A stretch of 64,000 nt of DNA from Paenibacillus segetis (lineage in GTDB: Bacteria > Bacillota > Bacilli > Paenibacillales > Paenibacillaceae). The position numbers and the translations under genes were made by a program. This document shows, piece after piece, positions 55,430 to 64,000 of the stretch (position 1 is the first letter of the stretch; every line of letters starts with the position of its first letter). The DNA lies in contig NZ_BMFT01000001.1 of the NCBI RefSeq assembly GCF_014639155.1, forward strand, positions 620,001 to 684,000, in the 5' to 3' direction. The notes under the pieces were generated by a model. That model was given only the letters and a program-made list of their open reading frames with translations. It had not been told where the DNA came from and did not search any database.

Positions 55430-55543
55430 AAAGTCATTGAAGCTGTGCAAAAAGAGAGAAGAAAAGAACAAGATCATACATATGAAAGCGTATTCAGTGA
55501 CCGTAAAATTAACATATACCAAGCACATAGAGGAGGTCATTGT

Positions 55544-56860
55544 ATGAGAAAAGGAAAGTTGGGAATATGGATTGCAGTAACAGCTTTACTGTTATCGGTT
55601 CTAAGCGGTTGCTCAGGTGGAGGCAGTAATAAAGGGGATAATGCACAGGGAAGTGGAAGCGAGAGTAAGACAGATAGCTCAGCTAAGGCTGTAACGCTCA
55701 AAATGGTGATGTGGGATTCAAATAATGACTTTATCACATTTTTGAATGATAAGGTGAAGGAATACACCCAGGTTAAACCCAATGTGACGATTGAGTTAGA
55801 GTCTTTCAAGAGTGATTCTGATTATTTGCAGGCGGTCAAAGTTCGTGCCGGTGGTAATGCGTTACCAGACATCATCGAACTGAAGCCGAACTGGCTGAGT
55901 GATTTCAAGGAACAATTAATGCCGCTAGATGGTCTAGGCTTTGTAAGTGGTAATAAATACGCTGATAAATACAAAGTGGATGGTAAAATATTAGCTGTCC
56001 CTTCCGTGTCCTTCCCGGAACTTGTCTATTATCATCCTAGTGTGTTCAAAGAGTTAAATCTTGAAGTGCCAACAACATGGCCACAATTCATTGATGTATT
56101 GAACAAAATCAAAGACAATGGCACTTATATACCGTACGCGATGGGCGGCAAAGACGCATGGCCAGATTATCCGTTCAACGAATTTTTGCCTCATATTCTA
56201 TCGGATGACGAGAATTATTTAAGTGCTATGGCTGAACAAGACGCACCTTTTGCAAAGGGGACCGCTTTTTATGAAGGGTTTAGTCAGATTGCACAGCTGT
56301 ATGATGCAAAAGTAATGGGGCCGGATCCACTTGGCGTGGGCTGGGATCAAGCGACGGATCTATTCGTATCCAAACAAGCAGCGGTTGTAGCCTCCGGACT
56401 GTGGTTTGTACCGACTTACGTATCGAAGACAGGAAGTAGTGATGATTTGGCGGCTTTCCCGATGCCATATCGTCAGAATGAAGATACGCCATTGAAGCTT
56501 ATGACCTTTACGGATCATTTCTATGGCATTAGTTCTTCAACTAAATATGCCGATGAAGCAAAAGCATTCATGGAATGGTTCTATTCCCCTGAGGTATATC
56601 AAGATTATATCGATCATGCTCAATTGGGTTCTGCTTACGAGGGAATTGATGCTAATGTACCATTCCTGCAAGATTTTTATAATAACAACAAGAATGAACC
56701 ATTCCTCTATATTCCAGGTAATGCAGCTTACACAGATTTGGCGAATGCCATTCAATTGGATGTAAAGGCGTTAGGTCAAGAAATGATGGCAGGTAAGACG
56801 GTGGATGAGATTAGTACCGATTTGAATGGAAAATGGTCCAAGGCAAAGAGCGGTAAGTAG
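55544..56860 (+). CDS. Sugar ABC transporter substrate-binding lipoprotein
   Basis: A 438-residue family 1 binding protein. Lipobox LSGC (Cys about residue 22), Ser/Gly linker, then the COG1653 fold: KMVMWDSNNDFITF at the start and aromatic-rich lobes. The ATG at 55544 follows AGAGGAGG; an earlier GTG at 55445 would bury the signal peptide. Oligosaccharide specificity unknown. No ATPase gene lies in the operon, so a shared MsmX-type ATPase is expected. Confidence 0.92.
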   Translation: MRKGKLGIWIAVTALLLSVLSGCSGGGSNKGDNAQGSGSESKTDSSAKAVTLKMVMWDSNNDFITFLNDKVKEYTQVKPNVTIELESFKSDSDYLQAVKVRAGGNALPDIIELKPNWLSDFKEQLMPLDGLGFVSGNKYADKYKVDGKILAVPSVSFPELVYYHPSVFKELNLEVPTTWPQFIDVLNKIKDNGTYIPYAMGGKDAWPDYPFNEFLPHILSDDENYLSAMAEQDAPFAKGTAFYEGFSQIAQLYDAKVMGPDPLGVGWDQATDLFVSKQAAVVASGLWFVPTYVSKTGSSDDLAAFPMPYRQNEDTPLKLMTFTDHFYGISSSTKYADEAKAFMEWFYSPEVYQDYIDHAQLGSAYEGIDANVPFLQDFYNNNKNEPFLYIPGNAAYTDLANAIQLDVKALGQEMMAGKTVDEISTDLNGKWSKAKSGK

Positions 56861-56948
56861 TTCAACGTAGAAATAGGGTTAATAGGTCGTCCAGATTCAG
56901 ATTTAGATCAGGGCGACCTAAATCAACCCATCCGGAGGAGGTTCGTGG

Positions 56949-57824
56949 ATGAGATATACTGTCCAGAAGCGGCTTGTTATTTTCTCATTTCTTTGTATTC
57001 CAGTAGGTTTGCTTGTATTATTTCTACTCTATCCAACAGTTAAATTATTTCAATTTAGCTTCACCAATTGGAATGGTATTTCTGAAAGCTTCGAATATAC
57101 AGGACTGAAAAATTATATTACAGCTTTTCAAACTCCAGAGGTATGGACAGCATTAGGCAATAACTTTCTATACTTTATTCTTCATGTGATCTTTATCCCT
57201 CTTGAAGTTATGGTAGCGGTATTTCTTAACAATAAAATCAAAGGTAGTAACTTTTTTCGATCGATCGTATTTATGCCTTACATTCTTAATGGTGTAGCTG
57301 TAGCTTATATTTTTAGCTATATGTACAATCCGATCAATGGTCCGTTAAATGCACTACTAGGAGATATGAATCTTGAATTTCTCATACGCAACTGGCTCAG
57401 CGATTCCAGTGTGGTTAACTATTCTTTGGTCGCTGTGTCATTATGGAGATTTAGTGGATTTCACGTTATTTTGTTCTTGGCAGGTCTGCAATCTGTCCCA
57501 GCTGATTTGTATGAAGCAGCAACCATTGATGGAGCAAGTGCATTTCAGAAGTTCCGATACATTACGGCACCAGGTATTAGCCGGGTGATCGAGATTGTCC
57601 TCTTCCTCAATGTAAGAGGGGCTTTGCAAGTCTTTGACATTCCATTCCTTATGACCCAAGGTGGACCAGGTACGGCGAGTACTACCTTTACGGTGTATAC
57701 CATCCAGACTGCATTTAAATATAACAATTACGGATTGGCTTCGACATTAGCGGTCATTTTGATGACAATTATTATTGTGTTCAGTATGTTACAGAGTAAA
57801 TTGTTTAAGGGGAGGGACGAATAA
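56949..57824 (+). CDS. Sugar ABC transporter permease (MalF type)
   Basis: A 291-residue permease with six helices and EAA loop ADLYEAATIDGASAFQKFRYIT (about 178-200). It pairs with the next protein. GGAGGAGG precedes the ATG. In an operon with the binding protein and two-component genes. Confidence 0.93.
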   Translation: MRYTVQKRLVIFSFLCIPVGLLVLFLLYPTVKLFQFSFTNWNGISESFEYTGLKNYITAFQTPEVWTALGNNFLYFILHVIFIPLEVMVAVFLNNKIKGSNFFRSIVFMPYILNGVAVAYIFSYMYNPINGPLNALLGDMNLEFLIRNWLSDSSVVNYSLVAVSLWRFSGFHVILFLAGLQSVPADLYEAATIDGASAFQKFRYITAPGISRVIEIVLFLNVRGALQVFDIPFLMTQGGPGTASTTFTVYTIQTAFKYNNYGLASTLAVILMTIIIVFSMLQSKLFKGRDE

Positions 57825-57826
57825 CT

Positions 57827-58690
57827 ATGAAAAACATCATGCCCAGCTCCCTAGTCAGCTATCGAACAAGTCAACGTTTGAATTCATTCCTGCTTTATCT
57901 ACTATTTGCAATAATTAGTCTGATCGTATTGTTTCCAGTATTAATAAATATCTTTACGGCATTTAAGACCGGGCCGGAGTTGATGAAGAATTCTCCTCTA
58001 GCGCTTCCGGATGCGTGGCAGTTTACGAATATAAAGACAGCATTTAAGATGGGAAATATGTTAGTAGGTTTTAAAAATACAGCAATTCTTGTTATTGTCA
58101 GCGTCTTGCTGAACACGGTGTTAGGCTCCATGACGGCATATACGTTGAATCGGTTTCAATTTGGAGCCAAAAAAATCATTATGGCAATGTTCACCGTGGC
58201 AATGGTTATACCTTTCTATACAACCGAGGTATCCAGATTTCAGATTATCAAATCGCTGGGGTTATACGACAGTATGTCTGCTCCACTACTGATCTATGCA
58301 GGTACGGATTTACTTCAAATTTTCATCTACCTACAGTTTATTGAGAAAATATCGAATCAGCTTGACGAAAGTGCAATGATTGACGGAGCCTCTTATTTTA
58401 AAATATTCTTCCGGATTATCTTCCCATTGCTGATTCCTGCCTCGGCCACATTAGCTATTATTAAGGCAGTAGATATTATGAATGACATGTACATTCCATA
58501 TTTATATATGCCGTCCAAGGAACTGCATACCCTCTCGACAGCATTAATGACCTTCGTTGGTCAGAGGGCTTCTGATTATGGTCTATTATCTGCAGCCATT
58601 CTGATCGTCTTACTCCCAACTATCATTATTTATCTGCTCTTGCAAAAGTTTATTTTCTCTGGGATTACTGAGGGAGCTATTAAAGGATAA
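57827..58690 (+). CDS. Sugar ABC transporter permease (MalG type)
   Basis: A 287-residue permease with six helices and EAA loop LDESAMIDGASYFKIFFRIIFP. Start ATG two bases after the upstream stop (GGGGAGGGACGA in the previous gene as binding site). Last gene of the operon; no glycoside hydrolase follows. Confidence 0.93.
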   Translation: MKNIMPSSLVSYRTSQRLNSFLLYLLFAIISLIVLFPVLINIFTAFKTGPELMKNSPLALPDAWQFTNIKTAFKMGNMLVGFKNTAILVIVSVLLNTVLGSMTAYTLNRFQFGAKKIIMAMFTVAMVIPFYTTEVSRFQIIKSLGLYDSMSAPLLIYAGTDLLQIFIYLQFIEKISNQLDESAMIDGASYFKIFFRIIFPLLIPASATLAIIKAVDIMNDMYIPYLYMPSKELHTLSTALMTFVGQRASDYGLLSAAILIVLLPTIIIYLLLQKFIFSGITEGAIKG

Positions 58691-58708
58691 GGTGCGAAAT
58701 GAACAAGC

Positions 58709-58740
58709 AAAAAGGGAAGCCACTCGGCTTCCCTTTTTCT
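58709..58740. terminator. Bidirectional terminator after the sugar ABC operon
   Basis: Arms AAAAAGGGAAGCC / GGCTTCCCTTTTT with a four-base loop. The right end touches the stop codon of the convergent hydrolase gene. Confidence 0.88.
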
Positions 58741-60983
58741 TAATAAACTCCAATATCATCGAGCATAATTTTACCGGGTCCTCCGCTCATATGAAAAGTT
58801 AACTGTTGAATATGAGCGAGGTCCAACTCGGGATTGAGCTCGCTATACTTCGAAAGAGGAAGTTGGAACGTTTGAAATACGACCTCCGTTGGATATTTGT
58901 ATTTACCATTTGAAAGACGCTTACCTATCCATGGATGAACGGTATAATCGGTCACTGGAAGTGAAGGTACATCCCTGAATGAAGATAAGGGCAGACGCAC
59001 GCTTACACCATTTGAATCCTGAATCTCAATTTCAATGTTGATGTCTTTAAATTGTTGATCATCAGACTCAGCATCCGCTAATTCGAAACTGCGATTACTA
59101 AGTGATAGAGAAAGTACAGAAGCGATTCCCGATGGTGGCATAGGAGCTCTTTGTTTCCAGGTTATACTGTATGAAGGATCTACTGATTCTTTATCTTCCC
59201 ATTCTAGTACGATTCCCCGTGTACCTTTATTGCCTTTATGTCGGTTCTTGTACTCCTCTTCCAGCCATTTCAGGTCCTTACCAGCCGCGCTACCTTCACT
59301 AGGAATGCTTATCCGGTTCATATCTTCATCAAATGAAGACCAAAGCTTGAAATCTCCGCTCTCGAACCGATTATAATAAGCGGACTCCGGAAGCCAATGT
59401 AGCCCCGTTCGATAATCTTGAAATAGTGGCATGTACTGCTGATCCCCGTGGAGATTTGCTTCTAAAAAGGCGGAGATGTACACTTTGGCAATCTCCCTTT
59501 GATCAGGGGCATTTAACAACCCTTGTTTACTAAGCAAAAGCCCCAATGGATAAGCAACATCTCTGTCACCCCAGCCACTATTAAATTGACTATGGTTAGC
59601 ACTCGAAATATATAAGGTTGATTTGAAGTGTGAAGACCCTGATGAGAAGGAGGTTCTGGCATATTGCCGTTCTCCGTCAAAGTCGCTGACATCACCATCA
59701 TGAGCCCCTTGGAGAGTTAGGTAGCTGACATCTAACAATTTGGCATTGGTACCATCAACTTTAGTATCCGTAGGAGCGATAGCAGCAACCGCTTGAATAT
59801 GGAACTTACTGAGATCACCTAAAGTATTATCGGCACTGAACCAACGATTGGCGTCTGCAGCCATGGCTACAGCCTGCCCTCCACGAGAATGTCCAATAAG
59901 TGCGATTTGTTCATAATCGACCTTTTCGTAGAATGGATTATCTGATGAACTAGCAAATTCATCAATTTGCTGTAAGTGCTTCAGCAGGATCCAAGCACGC
60001 ATTTTCATATCATCGTTGGGTATCCCTGTTAGCATGGAGTAATTAAGAAAATTCTCATCAACCGAAATGGTAATGAATCCTCGGCTGGCCAGCAATTCTC
60101 CTAGATAGGCGTAACCTTCGTCTGAATAGTCTTCCATTAAATGATTACCATGAACCATCAATACGAGTGGAAAAGGACCTGAACCCTGTGGCATCCACAC
60201 CCGACCGTTTAAAGGAAGGGATTCTTGGTTATATCCCCAGAATACCGTACGCAGTTTAGACCATTTAGTAATATATTGTGATGCATCCACAGTTTGTGAG
60301 ACTAGATCGACATTGTGCCCGAATTCGGTCTGCCGTGTGTCTTTTCCACTCCCATAAGTAAAATAGTCAACCGGATAAGATCCCGGTTCCGCTGGACTAA
60401 CCATGTTAATAGGTGTTACCGAGGAAGGGGAGGTATCTGAATGAACTAAAGGTAATTCTTTTGGCCATAGTACCGAACTTAGGCATAATAGAGCAAGTAG
60501 AGTGACTAGGCTTACCTTGATCGGAATACGGATTCTTCGGCTAGCTAGTAAACCGATAACAAGGCCTATGACTACGCCAGCTATTGTTCCAATAATAGAG
60601 ATCACAGCTGAAATCTCGAATTCAACATCATCGATATAAAAGATAAGAAATATAGCGCTGAGATCGAATAATACACTACCTGTGAACAGTCTAGGTATCG
60701 GTATTCCAATCAGTGCTATTATAACCGCTATAAGATTTGCTAGGATAAACAGCAAGATAGTACCGATCGTGGTACACAGCAAAATATCCAAAAAGGTTCC
60801 AAGCCCTGTAGGTATACCGAGTGCGGTTAAGACAAATGCGAATAAGCCAACCCCCCAGGGGCCGGCAATTGCAATCCGCCAGAAGGCGGTATCATATTGA
60901 TAGGTATGTCTGATACGACGTGCTAGTCTTGAAGCAAGTGGTGGTTTTCCATAGATGTATTCAGTTTGCATCTGAAGTTGCAT
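58740..60983 (-). CDS. Membrane-embedded alpha/beta hydrolase
   Basis: A 747-residue protein: four or five helices in the first 180 residues, then an extracytoplasmic alpha/beta hydrolase (about 225-520) with oxyanion loop MVHGNHLMEDYS, nucleophile elbow GHSRGGQA, and probable catalytic His in SANHSQFN. The last 200 residues are a beta-rich carbohydrate- or lipid-binding-like domain. The fold suggests a lipase or esterase; substrate unknown. ATG at 60983 has GTGGGGGAA upstream; an ATG at 61010 is less likely. Confidence 0.8.
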   Translation of the reverse strand: MQLQMQTEYIYGKPPLASRLARRIRHTYQYDTAFWRIAIAGPWGVGLFAFVLTALGIPTGLGTFLDILLCTTIGTILLFILANLIAVIIALIGIPIPRLFTGSVLFDLSAIFLIFYIDDVEFEISAVISIIGTIAGVVIGLVIGLLASRRIRIPIKVSLVTLLALLCLSSVLWPKELPLVHSDTSPSSVTPINMVSPAEPGSYPVDYFTYGSGKDTRQTEFGHNVDLVSQTVDASQYITKWSKLRTVFWGYNQESLPLNGRVWMPQGSGPFPLVLMVHGNHLMEDYSDEGYAYLGELLASRGFITISVDENFLNYSMLTGIPNDDMKMRAWILLKHLQQIDEFASSSDNPFYEKVDYEQIALIGHSRGGQAVAMAADANRWFSADNTLGDLSKFHIQAVAAIAPTDTKVDGTNAKLLDVSYLTLQGAHDGDVSDFDGERQYARTSFSSGSSHFKSTLYISSANHSQFNSGWGDRDVAYPLGLLLSKQGLLNAPDQREIAKVYISAFLEANLHGDQQYMPLFQDYRTGLHWLPESAYYNRFESGDFKLWSSFDEDMNRISIPSEGSAAGKDLKWLEEEYKNRHKGNKGTRGIVLEWEDKESVDPSYSITWKQRAPMPPSGIASVLSLSLSNRSFELADAESDDQQFKDINIEIEIQDSNGVSVRLPLSSFRDVPSLPVTDYTVHPWIGKRLSNGKYKYPTEVVFQTFQLPLSKYSELNPELDLAHIQQLTFHMSGGPGKIMLDDIGVY

Positions 60984-61050
60984 AGTTTCCCCCACCCTAG
61001 TTATCATCAATTTATTGTATCATGGCTTACGGGATGGGGGAATGAGGAGA

Positions 61051-62397
61051 TTATGGAATTTGCCGTGATTTGAACCGGATAACCGCCCATACAGAGAGAA
61101 AGATCATTACACCCACACACACGCCAATACTAATTCGATTTCCTGCGTCAAATAAGAAAGTTAACGCAATAACGGATAGACAAAAGGTCGTGATTATAGT
61201 GAGATAAGGATATCCCCATACCTTGAATCCTGGCTGTACAGGATAAGATTTGCGGAGTTTTAGCTGAGCTAGGCATATTGCAATCCAGACGACTACAACA
61301 ACGAAGCCAGGTACCGCCATCAGCAGGGTAAACACTTTTTCTTGAGTAATGTAAGCAATCATCGAGCCAAGAAATAGTATAACTGCGCATAGCTTCAGAC
61401 TATTCACAGGAACTCCCTTAGCGGAAATACGAGCGAGCGATTGCGGGGCTTCTCCGTCTTTGGCTAGAGAATGTAACATCCGCGTAGCACCGTAAATTCC
61501 TGAGTTTGCCGCTGATAACACGGCGGTAATCAGGATGAAGTTCATCAGATGGGCTGCACCTTGCATTCCGGACGAAGTCAGGACCTGTACAAATGGACTG
61601 GTATGTTCATCTAATTGATTCCATGGAATAAGTCCACAGATAATCAGAATAGGCAAGGAATAGAACAGAATAACCCGTAGAATGAAGCCCTTTACTACTT
61701 TAGGCAGCACCTTCTCCGCATCCTGCGCCTCCGTTAACGTCAGTCCAATGAGCTCGGAACCCCCATAGGAGAACATAACGATGAGCAGGGCTGAGAAGAT
61801 GGAAGTCCAGCCATTCGGAATAAATCCACCGTACTCTGTATAATTGTGTAAGAAAGGAGCGTCCGATCCAGGCAATACGCCGAATAGGATGCATCCGCCG
61901 AGCACTATGAACACAACGATCATAGCTATTTTGATCCCTGCTAGCCAAAATTCAAACTCCCCGTAACCTCCAACACTCATGGAATTTATCCCAATAATGA
62001 AGGCTGCGCTTGCGAGGCTAAGCGCCCACAATGGAACATCGGGAATCCAAAATTGCAGGAAGCTTCCTGCGGCAATAACCTCAATGACGCAGACGGATAA
62101 CCACATGAAGCAATATAGCCATCCAATAATAAATGAAATCCGTTCTCCGAAAGCTTTTCGGATGAAATCCTTCATATTCATGTTAGGGAAGACGGTGGCC
62201 ATTTCCGCGATCGCTCCCATAACGACAAGTAGTAGAAGACCTGCGAATACGTAGGAAAAAATAACCCCTGGACCAGCAACACTTACGGTCTCAGCACTTC
62301 CTTTAAAAATACCGGTGCCAATAACTCCTCCCATCGCCATAAAACTGATATGCCGTGGTAGTAGCTTTTTTTGCAGCGGTGCTTGTTTTGATTGCAC
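61051..62397 (-). CDS. Amino-acid permease, APC family
   Basis: A 448-residue transporter with 12 predicted helices. The N-terminal RHISFMAMGGVIGTGIFKGS and SYGGSELIGLTLTEAQD are typical of the amino-acid transporter (AAT) group. Substrate not determinable. The GTG at 62397 follows AGGAGG nine bases upstream; an ATG at 62445 would add 16 residues with no site. Single gene. Confidence 0.9.
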   Translation of the reverse strand: MQSKQAPLQKKLLPRHISFMAMGGVIGTGIFKGSAETVSVAGPGVIFSYVFAGLLLLVVMGAIAEMATVFPNMNMKDFIRKAFGERISFIIGWLYCFMWLSVCVIEVIAAGSFLQFWIPDVPLWALSLASAAFIIGINSMSVGGYGEFEFWLAGIKIAMIVVFIVLGGCILFGVLPGSDAPFLHNYTEYGGFIPNGWTSIFSALLIVMFSYGGSELIGLTLTEAQDAEKVLPKVVKGFILRVILFYSLPILIICGLIPWNQLDEHTSPFVQVLTSSGMQGAAHLMNFILITAVLSAANSGIYGATRMLHSLAKDGEAPQSLARISAKGVPVNSLKLCAVILFLGSMIAYITQEKVFTLLMAVPGFVVVVVWIAICLAQLKLRKSYPVQPGFKVWGYPYLTIITTFCLSVIALTFLFDAGNRISIGVCVGVMIFLSVWAVIRFKSRQIP

Positions 62398-62582
62398 AGT
62401 AGAATGCCTCCTGATGAGTTGATTTCGTGAATTAAGAAATAACACTGCTCTATATAATACAATAAATTAATTAGTTAAGATATGTAGGAATATGCACATC
62501 AGTGATCTTAAATTCTGACAAATTTTTTCATGATGTGATAAGCTACTGATACTAAGTTACATAAAAAGAAGGCGACAGTTAT

Positions 62583-63788
62583 ATGAATACATACTTAAAG
62601 CAAATCCACCCCTTGTCATGGACCATTATCATTGGAACGATTTTTGGCCGGATGGCAACCACAATGAGTATTCCGTTTCTATCTATTTATTTAATTAAAT
62701 CGCTAGGTGCTTCTCCCACACAGACGGGTATTGTCGTAGCGGTTAGTTCGCTTATCGGTGTGTTTGCTAGTTTCTATGGGGGATACATTTCTGACGTTAT
62801 TGGGCGAAAAAAAGTGATGCTAATCTCTATCTTTGGTTGGAGTCTAGTGTTTGTTGGTTTTGCGCTGGCTGATCGCATTTGGATCTTCTTCCTCATGAAC
62901 GCTTTGAATGGATTATGCCGGGCCATGTTCGAACCGACCTCTCGGGCCTTGCTAGCCGATATTACACCACAGGAGAGCAAACTTCTCATATTTAATCTGA
63001 GGTATGCGGCAATCAATGTTGGGGCTGTGGTGGGGCCTATATTGGGACTACAAATGGGAGTGGCGAATTCGAATGGAGTTTTCTATATTGCCGGGCTAGT
63101 CTATTTCTGTTATGGTGCCGTCCTGGTCGTACAGTTCTTGTTAAATAAAGAAATCGGAGCGGCGAATAAGGAACTGGGTAATCGAATTACGTTAACTGGC
63201 GCTTTGAAGGTTACTGGTAAGGATCGAGTGTTTATCTTTGTTCTGATCGGCATGATCTTCTGCGTATTTGGTTATGGACATTTTGGGTCTACATTAGGCC
63301 AGTTTATGGAGATGAATCCTAGAATCGAAGATGGAGTAAAATGGTTTAGTTATATGCTGACCATGAATGCACTCGTTGTATTGATTGTACAGTTTCCCGT
63401 TGTGAAAATCGCTAGTCGCTTTTCCCCGGTCACGCCATTGATTGTGGGTAGCGCATTTATATCATGCAGCCTATTGGTCTTTGGTATCTTTGAATCGATA
63501 GTAGCCTTCATGCTAAGTGTTGTATTGTTTACGATCGGTGAGGTCCTCATGTTCACCATGACGGATGTGTTAGTCGATCGAATTGCTAAGCCAGAATTAC
63601 GTGGTACCTACTTCGGTATGTTTGGATTCAATAACTTAGGAAATGTGATGGCCCCATTATTAGGGGGATTCCTGCTGGATGTTATAGGTGTACAATCTGC
63701 TCTATTAATTTTTGCTATTATTGCCGGATGCTCTGCTTGTGGTATTCCATTCTTGCTGTTGGCACATCGGCGTCTGAAGCAAGGATAA
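62583..63788 (+). CDS. MFS transporter
   Basis: A 401-residue protein with 12 helices. Motif A is GGYISDVIGRKKVM between helices 2 and 3; motif C-like features are weak. It resembles multidrug exporters of the YfiS/MdtH group by layout. Substrate unknown. Possible binding site AGAAGGCGA before the ATG. It is divergent from the amino-acid permease. Confidence 0.88.
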   Translation: MNTYLKQIHPLSWTIIIGTIFGRMATTMSIPFLSIYLIKSLGASPTQTGIVVAVSSLIGVFASFYGGYISDVIGRKKVMLISIFGWSLVFVGFALADRIWIFFLMNALNGLCRAMFEPTSRALLADITPQESKLLIFNLRYAAINVGAVVGPILGLQMGVANSNGVFYIAGLVYFCYGAVLVVQFLLNKEIGAANKELGNRITLTGALKVTGKDRVFIFVLIGMIFCVFGYGHFGSTLGQFMEMNPRIEDGVKWFSYMLTMNALVVLIVQFPVVKIASRFSPVTPLIVGSAFISCSLLVFGIFESIVAFMLSVVLFTIGEVLMFTMTDVLVDRIAKPELRGTYFGMFGFNNLGNVMAPLLGGFLLDVIGVQSALLIFAIIAGCSACGIPFLLLAHRRLKQG

Positions 63789-63916
63789 AATTCAATTCGT
63801 GTCTGAGTTATTGACTAAATAGTTTTCTGAGGGGATAATACCCTCAATATGAAAATTATGGGTTGTGAGATAGGGGGGGATACTATGAATTGTGTAATAG
63901 ATTTCGTATTAGATGT

Positions 63917-63965
63917 GCTCCATGCAAAGTCTGCAAGATCGACGCGGCGATTCTTTGCATGGAGC
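63917..63965. repeat. Perfect 13-base inverted repeat near the right edge
   Basis: GCTCCATGCAAAG (63917-63929) and CTTTGCATGGAGC (63953-63965), loop 23 bases, no T-run after it. It could be a protein-binding site or RNA hairpin. The last 212 bases of the window hold no gene that I can support. Confidence 0.6.
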
Positions 63966-64000
63966 TAGTTAGTTTATAATCGCCTATAATCATCCTGAGG

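Overview
The window reads as a chromosomal segment of a low-to-mid GC Firmicute, most likely Paenibacillus or a close relative. This is inferred from content, not from a marker-gene search. The pointers are strong AGGAGG-type ribosome binding sites with frequent TTG/GTG starts, a CIRCE-controlled groESL operon, an SLH-domain surface protein, a YesM/YesN-type two-component pair beside a sugar ABC importer, and a gene order matching the Bacillus subtilis tsaE-tsaB-rimI-tsaD ... ydiF ... tatA-tatC ... groES-groEL neighbourhood.

Layout. 1-1114: end of an ABC exporter (ATPase tail plus permease). 1170-2591: a bactofilin/M23 peptidase pair. 2751-7101: cardiolipin synthase, then a bacterial NHEJ set in which LigD is split into separate polymerase and ligase genes beside Ku. 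7387-10319: the tsaE-tsaB-rimI-tsaD operon for tRNA t6A synthesis. 10409-15352: a second bactofilin/M23 pair, a ParM-like actin, rhodanese, cysteine synthase and a small membrane protein. 15353-15762: an intergenic region with four DnaA-box-like sites. 15763-22860: ydiF-type ABC-F ATPase, 5-formyl-THF cyclo-ligase, a decayed moaC, mogA, tatA, tatC, groES, groEL. 23145-26738: a cell-surface locus (truncated NHL ORF plus SLH/Ig-repeat protein) followed by a decayed second copy of the groEL 3' end. 26914-33140: YhhN family protein, AraC remnant, a 5'-nucleotidase family enzyme, and a divergent PhnD-PhnC-PhnE-PhnE importer behind an 11-bp-periodic PHO-box-like array. 33293-40917: beta-glucosidase, MFS exporter, two copies of an FMN reductase flanking a chitinase, and a duplicated 30-bp end of the beta-glucosidase gene. 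41013-47762: response regulator, sortase and LPXTG adhesin. 47970-51735: glycine-betaine importer with divergent GbsR-type regulator. 51919-58690: YesMN-like two-component system and sugar ABC importer. 58740-63788: membrane-bound alpha/beta hydrolase, amino-acid permease, MFS transporter.

The most distinctive signals are structural. At two places the 3' end of a conserved gene (groEL, bglA) is repeated several kilobases downstream, with genes for exported proteins (SLH protein; chitinase) in between and no integrase visible. Other decayed genes are moaC (5' deletion, one-base frameshift, Trp-to-stop) and an AraC regulator tail. The two bactofilin-M23 operons and the actin-like gene suggest a duplicated envelope-morphology module. 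I saw no CRISPR array, tRNA, rRNA, transposase or phage genes.
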